Shown here one piece after another: positions 24,443 through 34,882 of a stretch of DNA of 64,000 nucleotides; the first letter of the stretch is position 1; the number at the start of each line of letters is the position of its first letter. The notes beneath the pieces are model-generated. The model worked only from the letters and a program-made list of their open reading frames with translations, ran no database searches and was not told the origin of the DNA. The stretch comes from Flavobacterium filum DSM 17961. GTDB lineage: Bacteria > Bacteroidota > Bacteroidia > Flavobacteriales > Flavobacteriaceae. The stretch is taken from assembly GCF_000425465.1 (NCBI RefSeq), contig NZ_AUDM01000012.1:62001-126000 (forward strand), in the 5' to 3' direction. Position numbers and translations under genes: made by a program.

Positions 24443-27229
24443 ATGTCTGAAGAAAAGAACATAAGAATTAATAAAGTTTTAAGGGAATTAAATATTTCTT
24501 TGGAGAGGGCTGTCGATTATTTAAAAGACAAAGGTGTTTCAATTGAAGCCAGTCCAAATACAAAAATCTCTGAAAGTGAATATACAATTCTTTGTAATGA
24601 GTTTGCTGGCGATAAAGGGAACAAAGCAGCTTCTAAAGAGGTTGGAGAAGAAAAGCGTAAAGAGAAAGAAGCTCTTCGAATAGAAAGAGAAAAAGAAGAG
24701 TTTCTTAAAAAGCAACAAGAAGAAGAGTTGTTAAAACAACAACAAGAAGTGATCAAGGCCAAAGCTACAGTAACTGGGCCAAAACAAGTTGGGAAAATTG
24801 AATTGGATCCTAAAAAGCAAATTCCACAAGAAGAAGTTAAAAAAGAAGTAGTAACAGTAAAAGAAATAGTTGTTGAAAAAGAAACTCCAGTTGTTGAAGT
24901 TGTAAAAGAGGTTAAAGTTGAAAAAGAAGTAAAACAAGAAGTTTCAAAAAAACCTGAAGTTTCGAAAGAAGAAATTACCAAGCAATCCAAAGAAGAAGCT
25001 GATGAAGCACCTTTGGTTGAAGAGAAGTTTGAAACACAATATCAAAAGCTATCTGGAGCTACTATTACAGGTCAACGCATTGACTTATCTCAATTTGATA
25101 AGCCTAAAAAGAAAAAGGAAGAACCAAAAATTCAACCCAACAAGCCTTCAAATCAAGGTGGAAATGCTAATGATGCGAAAAATAAGAGAAAAAGAATTCC
25201 ACCAAAACCAGGAACGAATCCAGGACAAGGACAAGGAAATGGTCAAGGGAATAATCGTCCGCAGCAAGGTAAGCCAGGCTTCAATAAGGGTGTTAGACCC
25301 GCAATTGTTGCAAAGGTAGAGCCAACCGAAGAAGAAGTTCAAAAACAAATTCGTGAAACGCTTGAAAAACTTCAGGGTAAAGGAAATAAGAGTAAAGCTG
25401 CCAAGTATAGAAGAGATAAAAGAGAAACACATCGTCAACGAAATGATGATGAGTTGAAAGCGATTGAAGAAGGAAGTAAAATTTTGAAAGTAACGGAATT
25501 CGTTACTGTTGGAGAAATTGCTACAATGATGGATGTGCCTATTACTAAAGTAATTGGAACATGTATGTCATTGGGTATCATGGTAACTATGAACCAACGT
25601 TTAGATGCAGAAACACTTTCTATTGTTGCGGATGAATTTGGTTATGAAGTTGAATTTATTACAACCGATCTTGAAGAAGCTATTGAAGTTGTTGAGGACA
25701 GAGAAGAAGATCTTGTATTTCGTGCACCTATAGTTACGGTTATGGGTCACGTTGATCACGGTAAAACATCTCTTTTGGATTATATTCGTAAAACGAATGT
25801 AATTGCTGGAGAATCCGGAGGAATCACGCAGCACATCGGTGCTTATGGTGTAACCTTAGAAAATGGTCAAAAAATTGCTTTTTTAGATACGCCCGGTCAC
25901 GAAGCGTTTACGGCTATGCGTGCACGTGGTGCTCAGTTAACCGATATTGCAATTATTGTAATTGCTGCTGACGATGACATCATGCCTCAAACCAAAGAAG
26001 CCATTAGTCATGCTCAAGCAGCTGGTGTACCTATGATCTTTGCTATTAATAAAGTTGATAAACCAAATGCTAATCCGGAAAAAATTAAAGAAAGATTAGC
26101 CGGAATGAACTTATTGGTAGAGGATTGGGGTGGAAAAATTCAATCACATGATATTTCTGCTAAAATGGGTATGGGTGTAAAAGAATTACTTGAAAAAGTT
26201 TTACTTGAAGCAGAATTATTAGATTTAAAAGCAAATCCAGATAAACCAGCGGTCGGTACAGTAATTGAAGCTTTCTTAGATAAAGGAAAAGGATATATAT
26301 CAACTGTTTTAGTACAAGCGGGTACATTGCGAGTTGGAGATTATGTATTGGCGGGTAAAAATCATGGTAAAGTGAAAGCGATGCATGATGAACGTGGAAA
26401 AGTAATCAAAGAAGCTGGACCTTCAACGCCAATATCCATTTTAGGTCTTGATGGAGCTCCTACAGCGGGAGATAAATTCAATGTTTTTGAAGACGAACGC
26501 GAAGCAAAACAAATTGCGGCGAAACGTTCTCAATTAATGCGTGAGCAATCGGTTAGAACGCAAAAACACATTACCCTTGCAGAGATTGGAAGACGTATTG
26601 CATTAGGTCAGTTTAAAGAGTTGAATATTATCTTAAAAGGTGACGTGGATGGTTCTGTAGAAGCTCTTTCTGATTCCTTCTCTAAATTGTCAACGGAAGA
26701 AATTCAAATTAAAATTATTCATAAAGGTGTTGGTGCCATTACAGAATCGGATGTATTGTTAGCTTCTGCTTCTGATGCGATTATTATTGGATTTAATGTT
26801 CGCCCTGCCGGAAATGCAAAACAATTGGCTGATAAAGAAGAAATTGATATCAAAACCTACTCAATTATCTATGATGCAATTGATGATTTAAAAGATGCAA
26901 TGGAAGGAATGTTGTCTCCGGAAATGAAAGAAGAAATTTCAGGAACTGCCGAAATACGTGAAACCTTTAAAATTTCTAAAATTGGAACAATTGCCGGTTG
27001 TATGGTAATTGATGGAAAAATCATTAGAAGTTCTAAAATTAGATTAATTCGTGAAGGAGTAGTCATTTATACTGGTGAATTAGTTGCTCTTAAACGTTTT
27101 AAAGACGATGTAAAAGAAGTTTCTAAAGGATATGACTGTGGTATGCAAATCAAAGGATATAACGATATTCAGATAAACGATTTGATTGAAAGTTTCAGCC
27201 AAGTAGAAGTCAAGAAAAAACTAAAATAA
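24443..27229 (+). CDS. infB: Translation initiation factor IF-2
   Basis: IF-2 is the GTPase that places initiator tRNA on the ribosome. The 928-residue protein has a short IF2-N domain at the start ([20 protein letters not shown]). A highly charged Lys/Glu/Gln-rich linker follows at about 60-300, rich in [12 protein letters not shown] repeats and a Gly-Gln-Asn stretch near 260-280, and then a second IF2-N. The GTPase motifs are [27 protein letters not shown] and SAKMG. Domains II-IV end with the C-terminal [23 protein letters not shown]. It closes the operon before a strong terminator. Confidence 0.99.
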   Translation: MSEEKNIRINKVLRELNISLERAVDYLKDKGVSIEASPNTKISESEYTILCNEFAGDKGNKAASKEVGEEKRKEKEALRIEREKEEFLKKQQEEELLKQQQEVIKAKATVTGPKQVGKIELDPKKQIPQEEVKKEVVTVKEIVVEKETPVVEVVKEVKVEKEVKQEVSKKPEVSKEEITKQSKEEADEAPLVEEKFETQYQKLSGATITGQRIDLSQFDKPKKKKEEPKIQPNKPSNQGGNANDAKNKRKRIPPKPGTNPGQGQGNGQGNNRPQQGKPGFNKGVRPAIVAKVEPTEEEVQKQIRETLEKLQGKGNKSKAAKYRRDKRETHRQRNDDELKAIEEGSKILKVTEFVTVGEIATMMDVPITKVIGTCMSLGIMVTMNQRLDAETLSIVADEFGYEVEFITTDLEEAIEVVEDREEDLVFRAPIVTVMGHVDHGKTSLLDYIRKTNVIAGESGGITQHIGAYGVTLENGQKIAFLDTPGHEAFTAMRARGAQLTDIAIIVIAADDDIMPQTKEAISHAQAAGVPMIFAINKVDKPNANPEKIKERLAGMNLLVEDWGGKIQSHDISAKMGMGVKELLEKVLLEAELLDLKANPDKPAVGTVIEAFLDKGKGYISTVLVQAGTLRVGDYVLAGKNHGKVKAMHDERGKVIKEAGPSTPISILGLDGAPTAGDKFNVFEDEREAKQIAAKRSQLMREQSVRTQKHITLAEIGRRIALGQFKELNIILKGDVDGSVEALSDSFSKLSTEEIQIKIIHKGVGAITESDVLLASASDAIIIGFNVRPAGNAKQLADKEEIDIKTYSIIYDAIDDLKDAMEGMLSPEMKEEISGTAEIRETFKISKIGTIAGCMVIDGKIIRSSKIRLIREGVVIYTGELVALKRFKDDVKEVSKGYDCGMQIKGYNDIQINDLIESFSQVEVKKKLK

Positions 27230-27240
27230 TAAGCATAAAA

Positions 27241-27265
27241 AATCCCGATTTATCGGGATTTTTTT
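27241..27265. terminator. Bidirectional terminator after infB
   Basis: AATCCCGA and TCGGGATT with a TTTA loop are flanked by A and T runs. It serves both infB and the convergent SPOR gene. Confidence 0.92.
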
Positions 27266-27653
27266 ATTTATTGGGTTTTATTAAAAATGCATTTGGATAC
27301 TTCGTTTTTAGTTCTTTCAAGTTTTTCTCAGCTTCAATCCTTGTTTTAAAATTCCCTACCCAAACTTTGTAAACAGGTGTGTGAAAAACAATTGTTGCAT
27401 CAAAATTTTTGTTCTCTTTTTTAAATTGTAATAATTCTTTTTTTGCATTTTCACTATTACCGGTAAATAATTGAATTTTCCACCTGTCATTCATTGTTAA
27501 AGATGCGTTAACCTTGCGTTTTTCGTTTAACAATTGTTCAAATTTCGCATCTTGTTCAACGGTGGTTGTTTGACTAATTACAGTTTGAAAACCAAATAAA
27601 AAGACTAATAAAAATAAGGAACGCAACAGATTTTTTCTTTCTTTGAAAAGCAT
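27264..27653 (-). CDS. SPOR-domain envelope protein
   Basis: The 129-residue protein has a signal peptide (LLRSLFLLVFLFGFQTVISQ) and a C-terminal SPOR domain (about 58-129: WKIQLFTGNSENAKKEL, then VYKVWVGNFKTRIEAEKNLKELKTKYPNAFLI). SPOR domains bind denuded peptidoglycan at division sites. I place the start at 27653 because a full promoter at 27672-27700 would begin transcription near 27665. The in-frame ATG at 27674 would then lie upstream of the transcript. It stands alone, convergent with infB. Its role in division is inferred from the domain only. Confidence 0.9.
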   Translation of the reverse strand: MLFKERKNLLRSLFLLVFLFGFQTVISQTTTVEQDAKFEQLLNEKRKVNASLTMNDRWKIQLFTGNSENAKKELLQFKKENKNFDATIVFHTPVYKVWVGNFKTRIEAEKNLKELKTKYPNAFLIKPNK

Positions 27654-27671
27654 AATGAATTGATTTTTATG

Positions 27672-27700
27672 CAAATGTACAGCTTATGAAATAAAACAAA
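27672..27700 (-). promoter_or_regulatory. SPOR gene promoter
   Basis: Minus strand TTTG (27700-27697), 17-bp spacer, TACATTTG (27679-27672). It decides the start codon of the SPOR gene. Confidence 0.75.
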
Positions 27701-27755
27701 ACAATAAATATTATTTAGAATAAATATAAATTACTATTTAAGGTTATTTTAAGGT

Positions 27756-27785
27756 TTTGAGAATAGTTCATAAGTCGTATTTTTG
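27756..27785 (+). promoter_or_regulatory. Promoter of the alternative complex III/oxidase operon
   Basis: TTTG (27756-27759), 18-bp spacer, TATTTTTG (27778-27785) match the Bacteroidota consensus. They lie about 84 bp before actA and imply a leader near 80 bases. Confidence 0.7.
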
Positions 27786-27869
27786 TCGGAGTTTTTAATA
27801 AAAAGCATGTTTTATTAAATACATAGAAAAAATTATACCAAAATTAGTCGACAAATTATAACTACTTAT

Positions 27870-29204
27870 ATGAAAAAGGTGGGTAACCATAATTCGATTT
27901 CCAGAATACTAAAATTCAGTTTAGCTTTGATGCTAACTTTTTCAATTCAACTTTTTGCTCAAGATGCTGTGACTCCTGCACCTGATGCTGCCGCAACTGC
28001 CACACCTGCACCTTCTGCTACTGGTGATGCTGCTGCCGGAAAAGCATTATTCAATGCTCAGTGTGCGGCTTGTCATAAGTTGGACGCTAAAATGACTGGG
28101 CCTGCATTACGTGGGGTGGGTGATAAATATGAAAAAGAATGGTTGTATAAATGGATTCGCAATAGTGCTGATTTAATCAAATCAGGAGACGAAAGAGCAA
28201 ACAAAGTATTCAATGAGTTCAACAAGTCCCCAATGACGGCTTTCCCTCAGTTGTCTAATGCGGATATTGATAATATCATTGCTTATACAATGGAGCCAGT
28301 TCCTGCACCGGCGGCAGTAGCTGCTGTTCCTGGAGGAGATCAAGGTTCAGTTCAATCTGGTGGAATTTCAAACGAAGTAATTCTTGGTGCTCTTGCTTTA
28401 GTATTAGCGATGTTGGTTGTGATGTTGTTTTTGGTGAACAATGTATTAACCAGAATAGCTAAAGCAAACGGGTTAGAAGTCGCAAAAAGCGAAAAATCAT
28501 TACCGATTTGGAAGGCTTTCGCTAAAAATCAATTTTTAGTCTTAGTTACAGTTATTTTCTTCTTGTTGTCTAGTGCTTACTTTGTGTATGGATGGTTCAT
28601 GCAAGTCGGAGTTGATCAGGGTTACGAACCTATTCAACCGATTCATTATTCACATAGAATCCATGCCGGAGAAAACGGTATTGATTGTAAATATTGTCAC
28701 TCTGCAGCCAGAGAAAGTAAACATTCAAATATTCCTTCATTAAATGTGTGTATGAACTGTCATAAAAATATTTCTGAAGTGGCTGAATCAACTGCCACTC
28801 CTGAATATAGCAAAGCTTTTTATGATGGTGAAATCCAAAAATTATATGATGCAGTGGGTTGGGATAAAGCAAACCAAAAATATACCGGAAAAACGCAACC
28901 AGTGAAATGGGTTCGTATTCATAATCTTCCTGATTTAGTTTACTTCAACCACGCACAACACGTAACGGTTGGAGGAATTGAATGTCAAACGTGTCACGGT
29001 CCTGTTGAAGAGATGGAAATTATGAAACAACATTCTCCTTTAACAATGGGATGGTGTATCAATTGTCACAGAGAAACAGAAGTGAAGTTGAAAGACAACG
29101 AATATTACAAAAAAATACATGAAGAACTTTCTAAAAAATATGGTGTAGAGAAATTAACTGCTGCACAAATGGGAGGTTTAGAATGTGGAAAATGTCACTA
29201 TTAA
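27870..29204 (+). CDS. actA: Alternative complex III subunit ActA, multiheme cytochrome c
   Basis: ActA is the periplasmic multiheme subunit of the quinol:cytochrome c/oxygen oxidoreductase called alternative complex III. The 444-residue protein has a signal peptide (1-31) and an Ala/Pro-rich spacer. A monoheme cytochrome c domain with CAACH (65-69) follows, then membrane helices at about 168-190 and 221-243. The multiheme domain has CKYCH (273), CMNCH (294), CQTCH (372), CINCH (396) and CGKCH (439). This gives six heme sites: the usual five plus one from the fused N-terminal domain, which probably passes electrons onward. It is the first gene of an eight-gene operon ending with the oxidase. 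Confidence 0.95.
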   Translation: MKKVGNHNSISRILKFSLALMLTFSIQLFAQDAVTPAPDAAATATPAPSATGDAAAGKALFNAQCAACHKLDAKMTGPALRGVGDKYEKEWLYKWIRNSADLIKSGDERANKVFNEFNKSPMTAFPQLSNADIDNIIAYTMEPVPAPAAVAAVPGGDQGSVQSGGISNEVILGALALVLAMLVVMLFLVNNVLTRIAKANGLEVAKSEKSLPIWKAFAKNQFLVLVTVIFFLLSSAYFVYGWFMQVGVDQGYEPIQPIHYSHRIHAGENGIDCKYCHSAARESKHSNIPSLNVCMNCHKNISEVAESTATPEYSKAFYDGEIQKLYDAVGWDKANQKYTGKTQPVKWVRIHNLPDLVYFNHAQHVTVGGIECQTCHGPVEEMEIMKQHSPLTMGWCINCHRETEVKLKDNEYYKKIHEELSKKYGVEKLTAAQMGGLECGKCHY

Positions 29205-29232
29205 TTAATTAAGAAGCTAATATATATACAGT

Positions 29233-32200
29233 ATGTCATCAAACAAAAAATACTGGAAAAGTGTTGAAGAGCTAAACGATAACAGTTCTATTGTTGAGAC
29301 GCTAAGAAATAATGAGTTCGTGGAACCAATTCCAACGGATGAGTTTCTGGGAGATAAAGACAGTTTGTCTAATTCTTCAACGTCAAGACGTGATTTCTTA
29401 AAATATGTAGGTTTTAGTACAGCTGCTGCTTCATTAGTGGCTTGTGAAGGACCGGTTATTAAATCTATTCCTTATGTTGTTCAACCGGAACAAATTATTC
29501 CGGGTATTGCAGATTATTATGCAACTACAATGTTTGACGGATTTGATTTTGCTAACATTTTAGTGAAAACTAGAGAAGGCCGTCCGATTAAAATCGAAAA
29601 CAATACAATTGAAGGTGCCAATTTTAGTGCCAATGCAAGAGTTCATGCTTCCGTTTTATCGATGTATGACAACATGCGTTTAAAGCAACCAAAAGTGAGT
29701 CAAAAAGAGGCGACTTGGTCTGATGTTGATGCTAAAGTAAAGGCTAGTTTGGCTGATGCAAAAGCAACTGGAGCTCAAGTTGTGCTTTTAACAGGAACTT
29801 TAGCTAGCCCTTCCACCAATAAATTAGTTGCTGAATTTATGGCTAACAATCCAACTGCAAAGCATGTAATTTATGATGCAGTTTCTTCTTCAGAAGCATT
29901 AGATGCTTTTCAAGCAGCTTATGGAGAAAGAGCGTTAGCTGAATATGATTTTTCAAAAGCAAATACTATCGTTTCTGTTGGAGCTGATTTCTTAGGCGAT
30001 TGGCAAGGTGGTGGTTATGATAAAGGATATGCTCAAGGTAGAGTTCCTAAACAAGGAAAAATGTCAAAGCACGTTCAGTTAGAAGCGAATATGACTTTGT
30101 CTGGAGCTGCAGCTGATAGAAGAATTCCGATGTCAACTGCTGAACAAAAATTAGCATTAGTTAAAATTTTCAGTATCGTTACCGGAACTCCTGTAAATGT
30201 TGGAAAATTAGCTAATGAAGCTGAAATTGTTAATATTGCTGGACAATTAAATCAATCGGGTACTAAAGGTGTTTTAGTTTCCGGTATTGATGATAAAAAT
30301 GCACAATTATTAGTATTGGCAATCAATGCTAAATTAAATAGTGAGGCTTTTAATCCAAATCAAACCCGTCAAATCAGAAAAGGTTCTAATCAAGCAGTTG
30401 CTGAATTAGTTGCTGATTTGAATGCTGGAAAAGTACACACACTTATTATGAGTGGTGTAAATCCGGTTTATACCTTAGCAGATGGTAAAGCTTTTGCTGA
30501 CGGATTGAAAAAAGCAAAACTTTCTGTTGCTATTGCATTAAAAGAAGATGAAACGGCTTCTTTAACTTCAATTGCTGCACCAGCTCCTCATTATTTAGAG
30601 AGTTGGGGAGATGTTGAAATTATCAAAGGTATTTACGGAGTTACACAACCAACTATTCGTCCGTTGTTTAATTCTCGTCAATTACAAGATAATTTGTTAG
30701 TATGGAATGGAAGTGATAAAACCTACTACGATTACTTAAAAGATACTTGGACTAACGGAATTTTATCCGGTAAGTCATGGAGTCAAGCTGTTCACGATGG
30801 AATATTTGTTTCCGCTACAGCGTCTCCTAATAGTGCAGCAGGTGTTGATTTCTCAGCCGCCGCTTCAGCTTTAGCTCAAGCAAAACCAAGTGAATTTGAA
30901 TTAAATTTATATACTAAAACCGGAATGGGTGATGGGCAACAAGCCAACAACCCATGGTTACAAGAGTTTCCAGATCCAATTACAAGAGTTTCATGGGATA
31001 ACTATTTAACTGTTTCAAAAGCTGATGCAGATAAAATGGGAATCAAAAATGAAATTGTTGCCAATGGAGGTCTTAACGGAAGTTATGTAACTATTTCGGT
31101 TGGAAATGCTAAAATTGAAAAAGTTCCTGTTATTGTTCAACCCGGACAAGCAAAAGGAACAGTAGGTTTAGCTTTTGGTTATGGTAAAAAAGCTTCATTA
31201 AAAGAAGCAATGCAAGTGGGTGTAAATGCGTATGCTTTGTATAAAGGATTCAATTCTACACAATCAGTAACTATTACTCCGGAAACTGGAGAGCACGAAT
31301 TTGCATGTGTTCAAGCACAAAAAACATTAATGGGTCGTGGTGATATTATCAAGGAAACTACGTTAACCATTTTTAATACTGAAAAAGATGCTAAGAAGTG
31401 GAATCCACCACCAATGGTTTCTATCGATCACAAACCAATCGAAGCTACAAAAGTAGATTTATGGGATAGTTTTGATAGATCTGTTGGGCATCATTTTAAC
31501 TTGTCAATCGATTTGAACTCTTGTACCGGATGTGGTGCTTGTGTAATCGCTTGTCATGCAGAAAATAACGTTCCTGTAGTTGGAAAATCAGAAGTAAGAA
31601 GAAGTAGAGATATGCACTGGTTGCGAATTGATAGATATTATTCTTCTGAAGAAACGTTTGCAGGTGATGTAAAAAGAAAAGAGGAATTTGATGGATTATT
31701 CGGAGAAAAAGGTTCGTTAGGAGGATTTGGTCAAATGGAAAATCCTGCTGAAAATCCTCAAGTAGCTTTCCAACCCGTAATGTGTCAGCATTGTAATCAT
31801 GCACCATGTGAAACAGTTTGTCCGGTTGCTGCAACTTCGCACAGCCGTCAAGGTCAAAACCACATGGCATACAATAGATGTGTTGGTACTCGTTACTGTG
31901 CAAACAACTGTCCATATAAAGTACGTCGTTTCAACTGGTTCTTATACAACAAAAACAATGAATTCGATTTCCACATGAATGACGATTTAGGTCGTATGGT
32001 ATTGAATCCGGATGTAAATGTTCGTTCAAGAGGGGTAATGGAAAAATGTTCTATGTGTATCCAAATGACACAAGCTACTATCTTAAAAGCGAAAAAAGAA
32101 GGTCGTCCGGTTAATAAAGACGAATTCCAAACTGCTTGTTCAAGTGCTTGTTCTACCGGATCAATGGTTTTTGGGGATGTAAATGATAAAGAAAGTGAAG

Positions 32201-32298
32201 TAGCCAAATTGGTTGAAGATGATAGAATGTATCATTTGTTAGAACATGTTGGAACAAAACCAAATGTATTCTATCACGTTAAAGTTAGAAATACGTAA
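29233..32298 (+). CDS. actB: Alternative complex III subunit ActB, iron-sulfur protein
   Basis: The 1021-residue protein combines a molybdopterin-oxidoreductase-like domain without expected cofactor (about 75-740) and a C-terminal ferredoxin-like domain. That domain has CTGCGACVIACHAEN, CQHCNHAPCETVCPVAA, RYCANNCPYKVRRFNW and CSMCIQ...CSSACSTG, enough cysteines for four clusters (one 3Fe-4S, three 4Fe-4S in described homologues). The N-terminus carries a Tat motif SRRDFLKYVGF (arginines 52-53) followed by LVAC. It is therefore probably exported folded and lipid-anchored at Cys71. Electrons move through it from quinol to the hemes. Confidence 0.96.
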   Translation: MSSNKKYWKSVEELNDNSSIVETLRNNEFVEPIPTDEFLGDKDSLSNSSTSRRDFLKYVGFSTAAASLVACEGPVIKSIPYVVQPEQIIPGIADYYATTMFDGFDFANILVKTREGRPIKIENNTIEGANFSANARVHASVLSMYDNMRLKQPKVSQKEATWSDVDAKVKASLADAKATGAQVVLLTGTLASPSTNKLVAEFMANNPTAKHVIYDAVSSSEALDAFQAAYGERALAEYDFSKANTIVSVGADFLGDWQGGGYDKGYAQGRVPKQGKMSKHVQLEANMTLSGAAADRRIPMSTAEQKLALVKIFSIVTGTPVNVGKLANEAEIVNIAGQLNQSGTKGVLVSGIDDKNAQLLVLAINAKLNSEAFNPNQTRQIRKGSNQAVAELVADLNAGKVHTLIMSGVNPVYTLADGKAFADGLKKAKLSVAIALKEDETASLTSIAAPAPHYLESWGDVEIIKGIYGVTQPTIRPLFNSRQLQDNLLVWNGSDKTYYDYLKDTWTNGILSGKSWSQAVHDGIFVSATASPNSAAGVDFSAAASALAQAKPSEFELNLYTKTGMGDGQQANNPWLQEFPDPITRVSWDNYLTVSKADADKMGIKNEIVANGGLNGSYVTISVGNAKIEKVPVIVQPGQAKGTVGLAFGYGKKASLKEAMQVGVNAYALYKGFNSTQSVTITPETGEHEFACVQAQKTLMGRGDIIKETTLTIFNTEKDAKKWNPPPMVSIDHKPIEATKVDLWDSFDRSVGHHFNLSIDLNSCTGCGACVIACHAENNVPVVGKSEVRRSRDMHWLRIDRYYSSEETFAGDVKRKEEFDGLFGEKGSLGGFGQMENPAENPQVAFQPVMCQHCNHAPCETVCPVAATSHSRQGQNHMAYNRCVGTRYCANNCPYKVRRFNWFLYNKNNEFDFHMNDDLGRMVLNPDVNVRSRGVMEKCSMCIQMTQATILKAKKEGRPVNKDEFQTACSSACSTGSMVFGDVNDKESEVAKLVEDDRMYHLLEHVGTKPNVFYHVKVRNT

Positions 32299-32334
32299 TT
32301 AAAATTTAATTAATAAGAAATACTATAAAGGATT

Positions 32335-33738
32335 ATGTCGTCTCACTACGAAGCACCCATTAGAAAACCTTTAGTTATAGGTGATAAAACTTATCACGAT
32401 GTAACAGTAGATGTCGCTGCTCCTGTTGAAGGAAGAGCAAATAAACAATGGTGGATTGTATTTTCAATCGCATTAACCGCTTTCCTTTGGGGATTAGGTT
32501 GTATGATTTACACCATTTCTACCGGTATCGGAACATGGGGATTAAATAAAACTGTTGGATGGGCTTGGGATATCACTAACTTCGTTTGGTGGGTTGGTAT
32601 CGGTCACGCCGGAACATTGATTTCTGCCGTACTTTTATTATTCCGTCAAAAATGGAGAATGGCGATTAACCGTTCTGCGGAAGCAATGACCATCTTCTCT
32701 GTAATGCAAGCAGGTTTGTTCCCAATTATTCACATGGGTCGTCCATGGTTAGGATACTGGGTACTTCCAATTCCAAATCAATTTGGTTCGTTATGGGTGA
32801 ATTTCAACTCACCATTACTTTGGGACGTATTTGCAATTTCTACCTATCTATCTGTATCGTTAGTTTTCTGGTGGACAGGTTTACTTCCTGACTTTGCGAT
32901 GTTGAGAGACAGAGCGATTACTCCTTTTACAAAAAGAATTTATTCCGTTTTATCTTTCGGATGGAGTGGAAGAGCAAAAGATTGGCAACGTTTTGAAGAA
33001 GTTTCTTTAGTTCTTGCCGGATTAGCAACTCCTCTTGTACTTTCTGTACACACAATTGTATCCTTTGACTTTGCTACATCGGTAATTCCGGGTTGGCATA
33101 CAACTATCTTTCCTCCGTATTTCGTTGCTGGAGCAGTTTTCTCAGGATTCGCAATGGTAAACACGTTGTTAATTATCATGCGTAAAGTGTCTAAATTAGA
33201 AGCATACATCACGATTCAACATATCGAATTAATGAACATAGTAATCATGATTACAGGTTCTATCGTAGGTGTTGCGTATATCACAGAGTTGTTTGTTGCA
33301 TGGTATTCCGGAGTGGAATATGAACAATATGCTTTCTTAAATAGAGCAACAGGTCCTTATGCTTGGGCGTATTGGGCGATGATGACGTGTAACGTGTTTT
33401 CTCCTCAGTTTATGTGGTTCAAAAAATTAAGAACAAGTATCATGTTCTCGTTCGTAATTTCGATTGTTGTAAATATTGGTATGTGGTTTGAACGTTTCGT
33501 TATTATCGTAACTTCATTGCACAGAGATTACCTTCCATCATCTTGGACGATGTTCTCACCAACATTTGTAGATATTGGAATCTTTATTGGAACAATAGGA
33601 TTCTTCTTTGTATTGTTCTTATTATATGCACGTTCATTCCCTGTAATTGCTCAAGCAGAGGTGAAAACCATCTTGAAATCTTCAGGTGAAAATTATAAAA
33701 GAAAAAGAGAACAAGAAGGCGATCACCACAATCATTAA
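32335..33738 (+). CDS. actC: Alternative complex III subunit ActC (NrfD-like)
   Basis: The 467-residue integral membrane protein belongs to the NrfD/PsrC family and should bind menaquinol. It has about ten helices, with characteristic segments WWIVFSIALTAFLWGLGCMIY, NFVWWVGIGHAGTLISAVLLLF and GRPWLGYWVLP. Further ones are SVHTIVSFDFATSVIPGWH and SPQFMWFKKLR. The histidine and acidic residues in the GIGHAG and SFDFA regions match the quinol pocket described for the family. It is 36 bp after actB. ActC and ActF are paralogues forming the membrane core. Confidence 0.96.
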   Translation: MSSHYEAPIRKPLVIGDKTYHDVTVDVAAPVEGRANKQWWIVFSIALTAFLWGLGCMIYTISTGIGTWGLNKTVGWAWDITNFVWWVGIGHAGTLISAVLLLFRQKWRMAINRSAEAMTIFSVMQAGLFPIIHMGRPWLGYWVLPIPNQFGSLWVNFNSPLLWDVFAISTYLSVSLVFWWTGLLPDFAMLRDRAITPFTKRIYSVLSFGWSGRAKDWQRFEEVSLVLAGLATPLVLSVHTIVSFDFATSVIPGWHTTIFPPYFVAGAVFSGFAMVNTLLIIMRKVSKLEAYITIQHIELMNIVIMITGSIVGVAYITELFVAWYSGVEYEQYAFLNRATGPYAWAYWAMMTCNVFSPQFMWFKKLRTSIMFSFVISIVVNIGMWFERFVIIVTSLHRDYLPSSWTMFSPTFVDIGIFIGTIGFFFVLFLLYARSFPVIAQAEVKTILKSSGENYKRKREQEGDHHNH

Positions 33739-33759
33739 GATAATTAGTAGTAAGAAATT

Positions 33760-34284
33760 ATGAGTACTAAAGTTATACAAGCACTATATAATGATGATGA
33801 CATCCTAATGGATGCGGTTAAAGAAACGCGAAAAGCTCATCACCATATTGAAGAGGTTTATACTCCTTTTCCGGTTCACGGTCTAGACAAAGCTATGGGA
33901 CTTGCACCAACAAGAATTGCAATTGCATCTTTCTTGTATGGATGTGTTGGACTTTCTGTTGCTACTTGGATGATGAATTATATCATGATTCAAGATTGGC
34001 CCCAAGATATCGGAGGAAAACCAAGTTTTAGTTATATTGAAAACATGCCGGCGTTTGTGCCTATTATGTTTGAGTTAACCGTTTTCTTTGCTGCTCACTT
34101 AATGGTGATTACTTTTTATATGAGAAGTAAATTATGGCCTTTTAAATCAGCAGAAAATCCAGATGTAAGAACTACTGACGACCATTTTTTAATGGAAGTT
34201 GCAGTTCATAATAATGAGGAAGAACTGACTGATTTTTTAAAGAAAACAGGAGCAGTAGAAATTAAAGTTGTAGAAAAGCATTAA
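33760..34284 (+). CDS. actD: Alternative complex III subunit ActD (DUF3341)
   Basis: The 174-residue DUF3341 protein has two membrane helices (about 66-90 and 107-130). They are preceded by a cytoplasmic domain (YNDDDILMDAVKETRKAHHHIEEVYTPFPVHGLDKAMGL), the family's signature. In described complexes ActD packs against the membrane core on the inner side and has no cofactor. It lies 21 bp after actC and 9 bp before actE. The histidine run AHHHIEE (residues about 27-33) is unremarkable for the family. Confidence 0.94.
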   Translation: MSTKVIQALYNDDDILMDAVKETRKAHHHIEEVYTPFPVHGLDKAMGLAPTRIAIASFLYGCVGLSVATWMMNYIMIQDWPQDIGGKPSFSYIENMPAFVPIMFELTVFFAAHLMVITFYMRSKLWPFKSAENPDVRTTDDHFLMEVAVHNNEEELTDFLKKTGAVEIKVVEKH

Positions 34285-34293
34285 GATAGAAAT

Positions 34294-34857
34294 ATGAAAA
34301 GCTTATTTAAAATAGCCATGTTATTTGGACTTGCCGTTTCGGTTACGTCTTGTTTCGACAGTAAAAGTCCAAATTATCAATTTTTCCCTAATATGTATCA
34401 ATCTGTAGGATACGAAACATATGCAGAATCAGATGCTTTTAATGGTGAAAATCAGCTAAAAGGTCAAACAGCTCAAGTACCACCTCAAGGTAGTATTAAA
34501 AGAGGTTTTGAAATTTATGATTATGAAAATTCAACTGCCGGTTATGAATTGGCAAAACTAAACTTAAAATCACCTCTTGATTCGATTTCTGAAAAAGAAG
34601 CTGCAAAAGGTAAAGAATTATACGGAATTTATTGTGCTATTTGCCATGGTGAACAAGGAAACGGGAAAGGCAAATTAGTAGAAAGAGAAAAATTCTTGGG
34701 AGTTCCAAGTTATGCTGACAGACCGGTTACCGAAGGAAGCGTTTTTCATGTGATTACTTACGGATTAAATTCAATGGGTTCTCATGCGAATCAATTATCG
34801 CAACATGAGCGTTGGTTAGTAACTGATTATGTCCTTCAGTTAAAAAGTAAATTATAA
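34294..34857 (+). CDS. actE: Alternative complex III subunit ActE, monoheme cytochrome c lipoprotein
   Basis: The 187-residue protein has a lipoprotein signal (LFGLAVSVTSC, lipid cysteine at residue 20) and a single cytochrome c domain. The heme site is CAICHG within YGIYCAICHGEQGNGKGKL, and the distal ligand Met is in LNSMGSHANQL. The C-terminal helix is HERWLVTDYVLQLK. In alternative complex III it is held at the outer face of the membrane and takes part in electron transfer toward the oxidase. Position and spacing (9 bp after actD, 25 bp before actF) are as expected for the operon. Confidence 0.95.
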   Translation: MKSLFKIAMLFGLAVSVTSCFDSKSPNYQFFPNMYQSVGYETYAESDAFNGENQLKGQTAQVPPQGSIKRGFEIYDYENSTAGYELAKLNLKSPLDSISEKEAAKGKELYGIYCAICHGEQGNGKGKLVEREKFLGVPSYADRPVTEGSVFHVITYGLNSMGSHANQLSQHERWLVTDYVLQLKSKL

Positions 34858-34882
34858 TTATTGACAACTAGATTGTATAGAT

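Noticed and set aside
24517..24990. Minus-strand frame of 157 codons opposite infB.
   Set aside because: Phe/Ser/Thr-rich antisense shadow of the charged IF-2 linker.
27654..27674. Seven-residue N-terminal extension of the SPOR protein.
   Set aside because: The promoter would start transcription downstream of this ATG.
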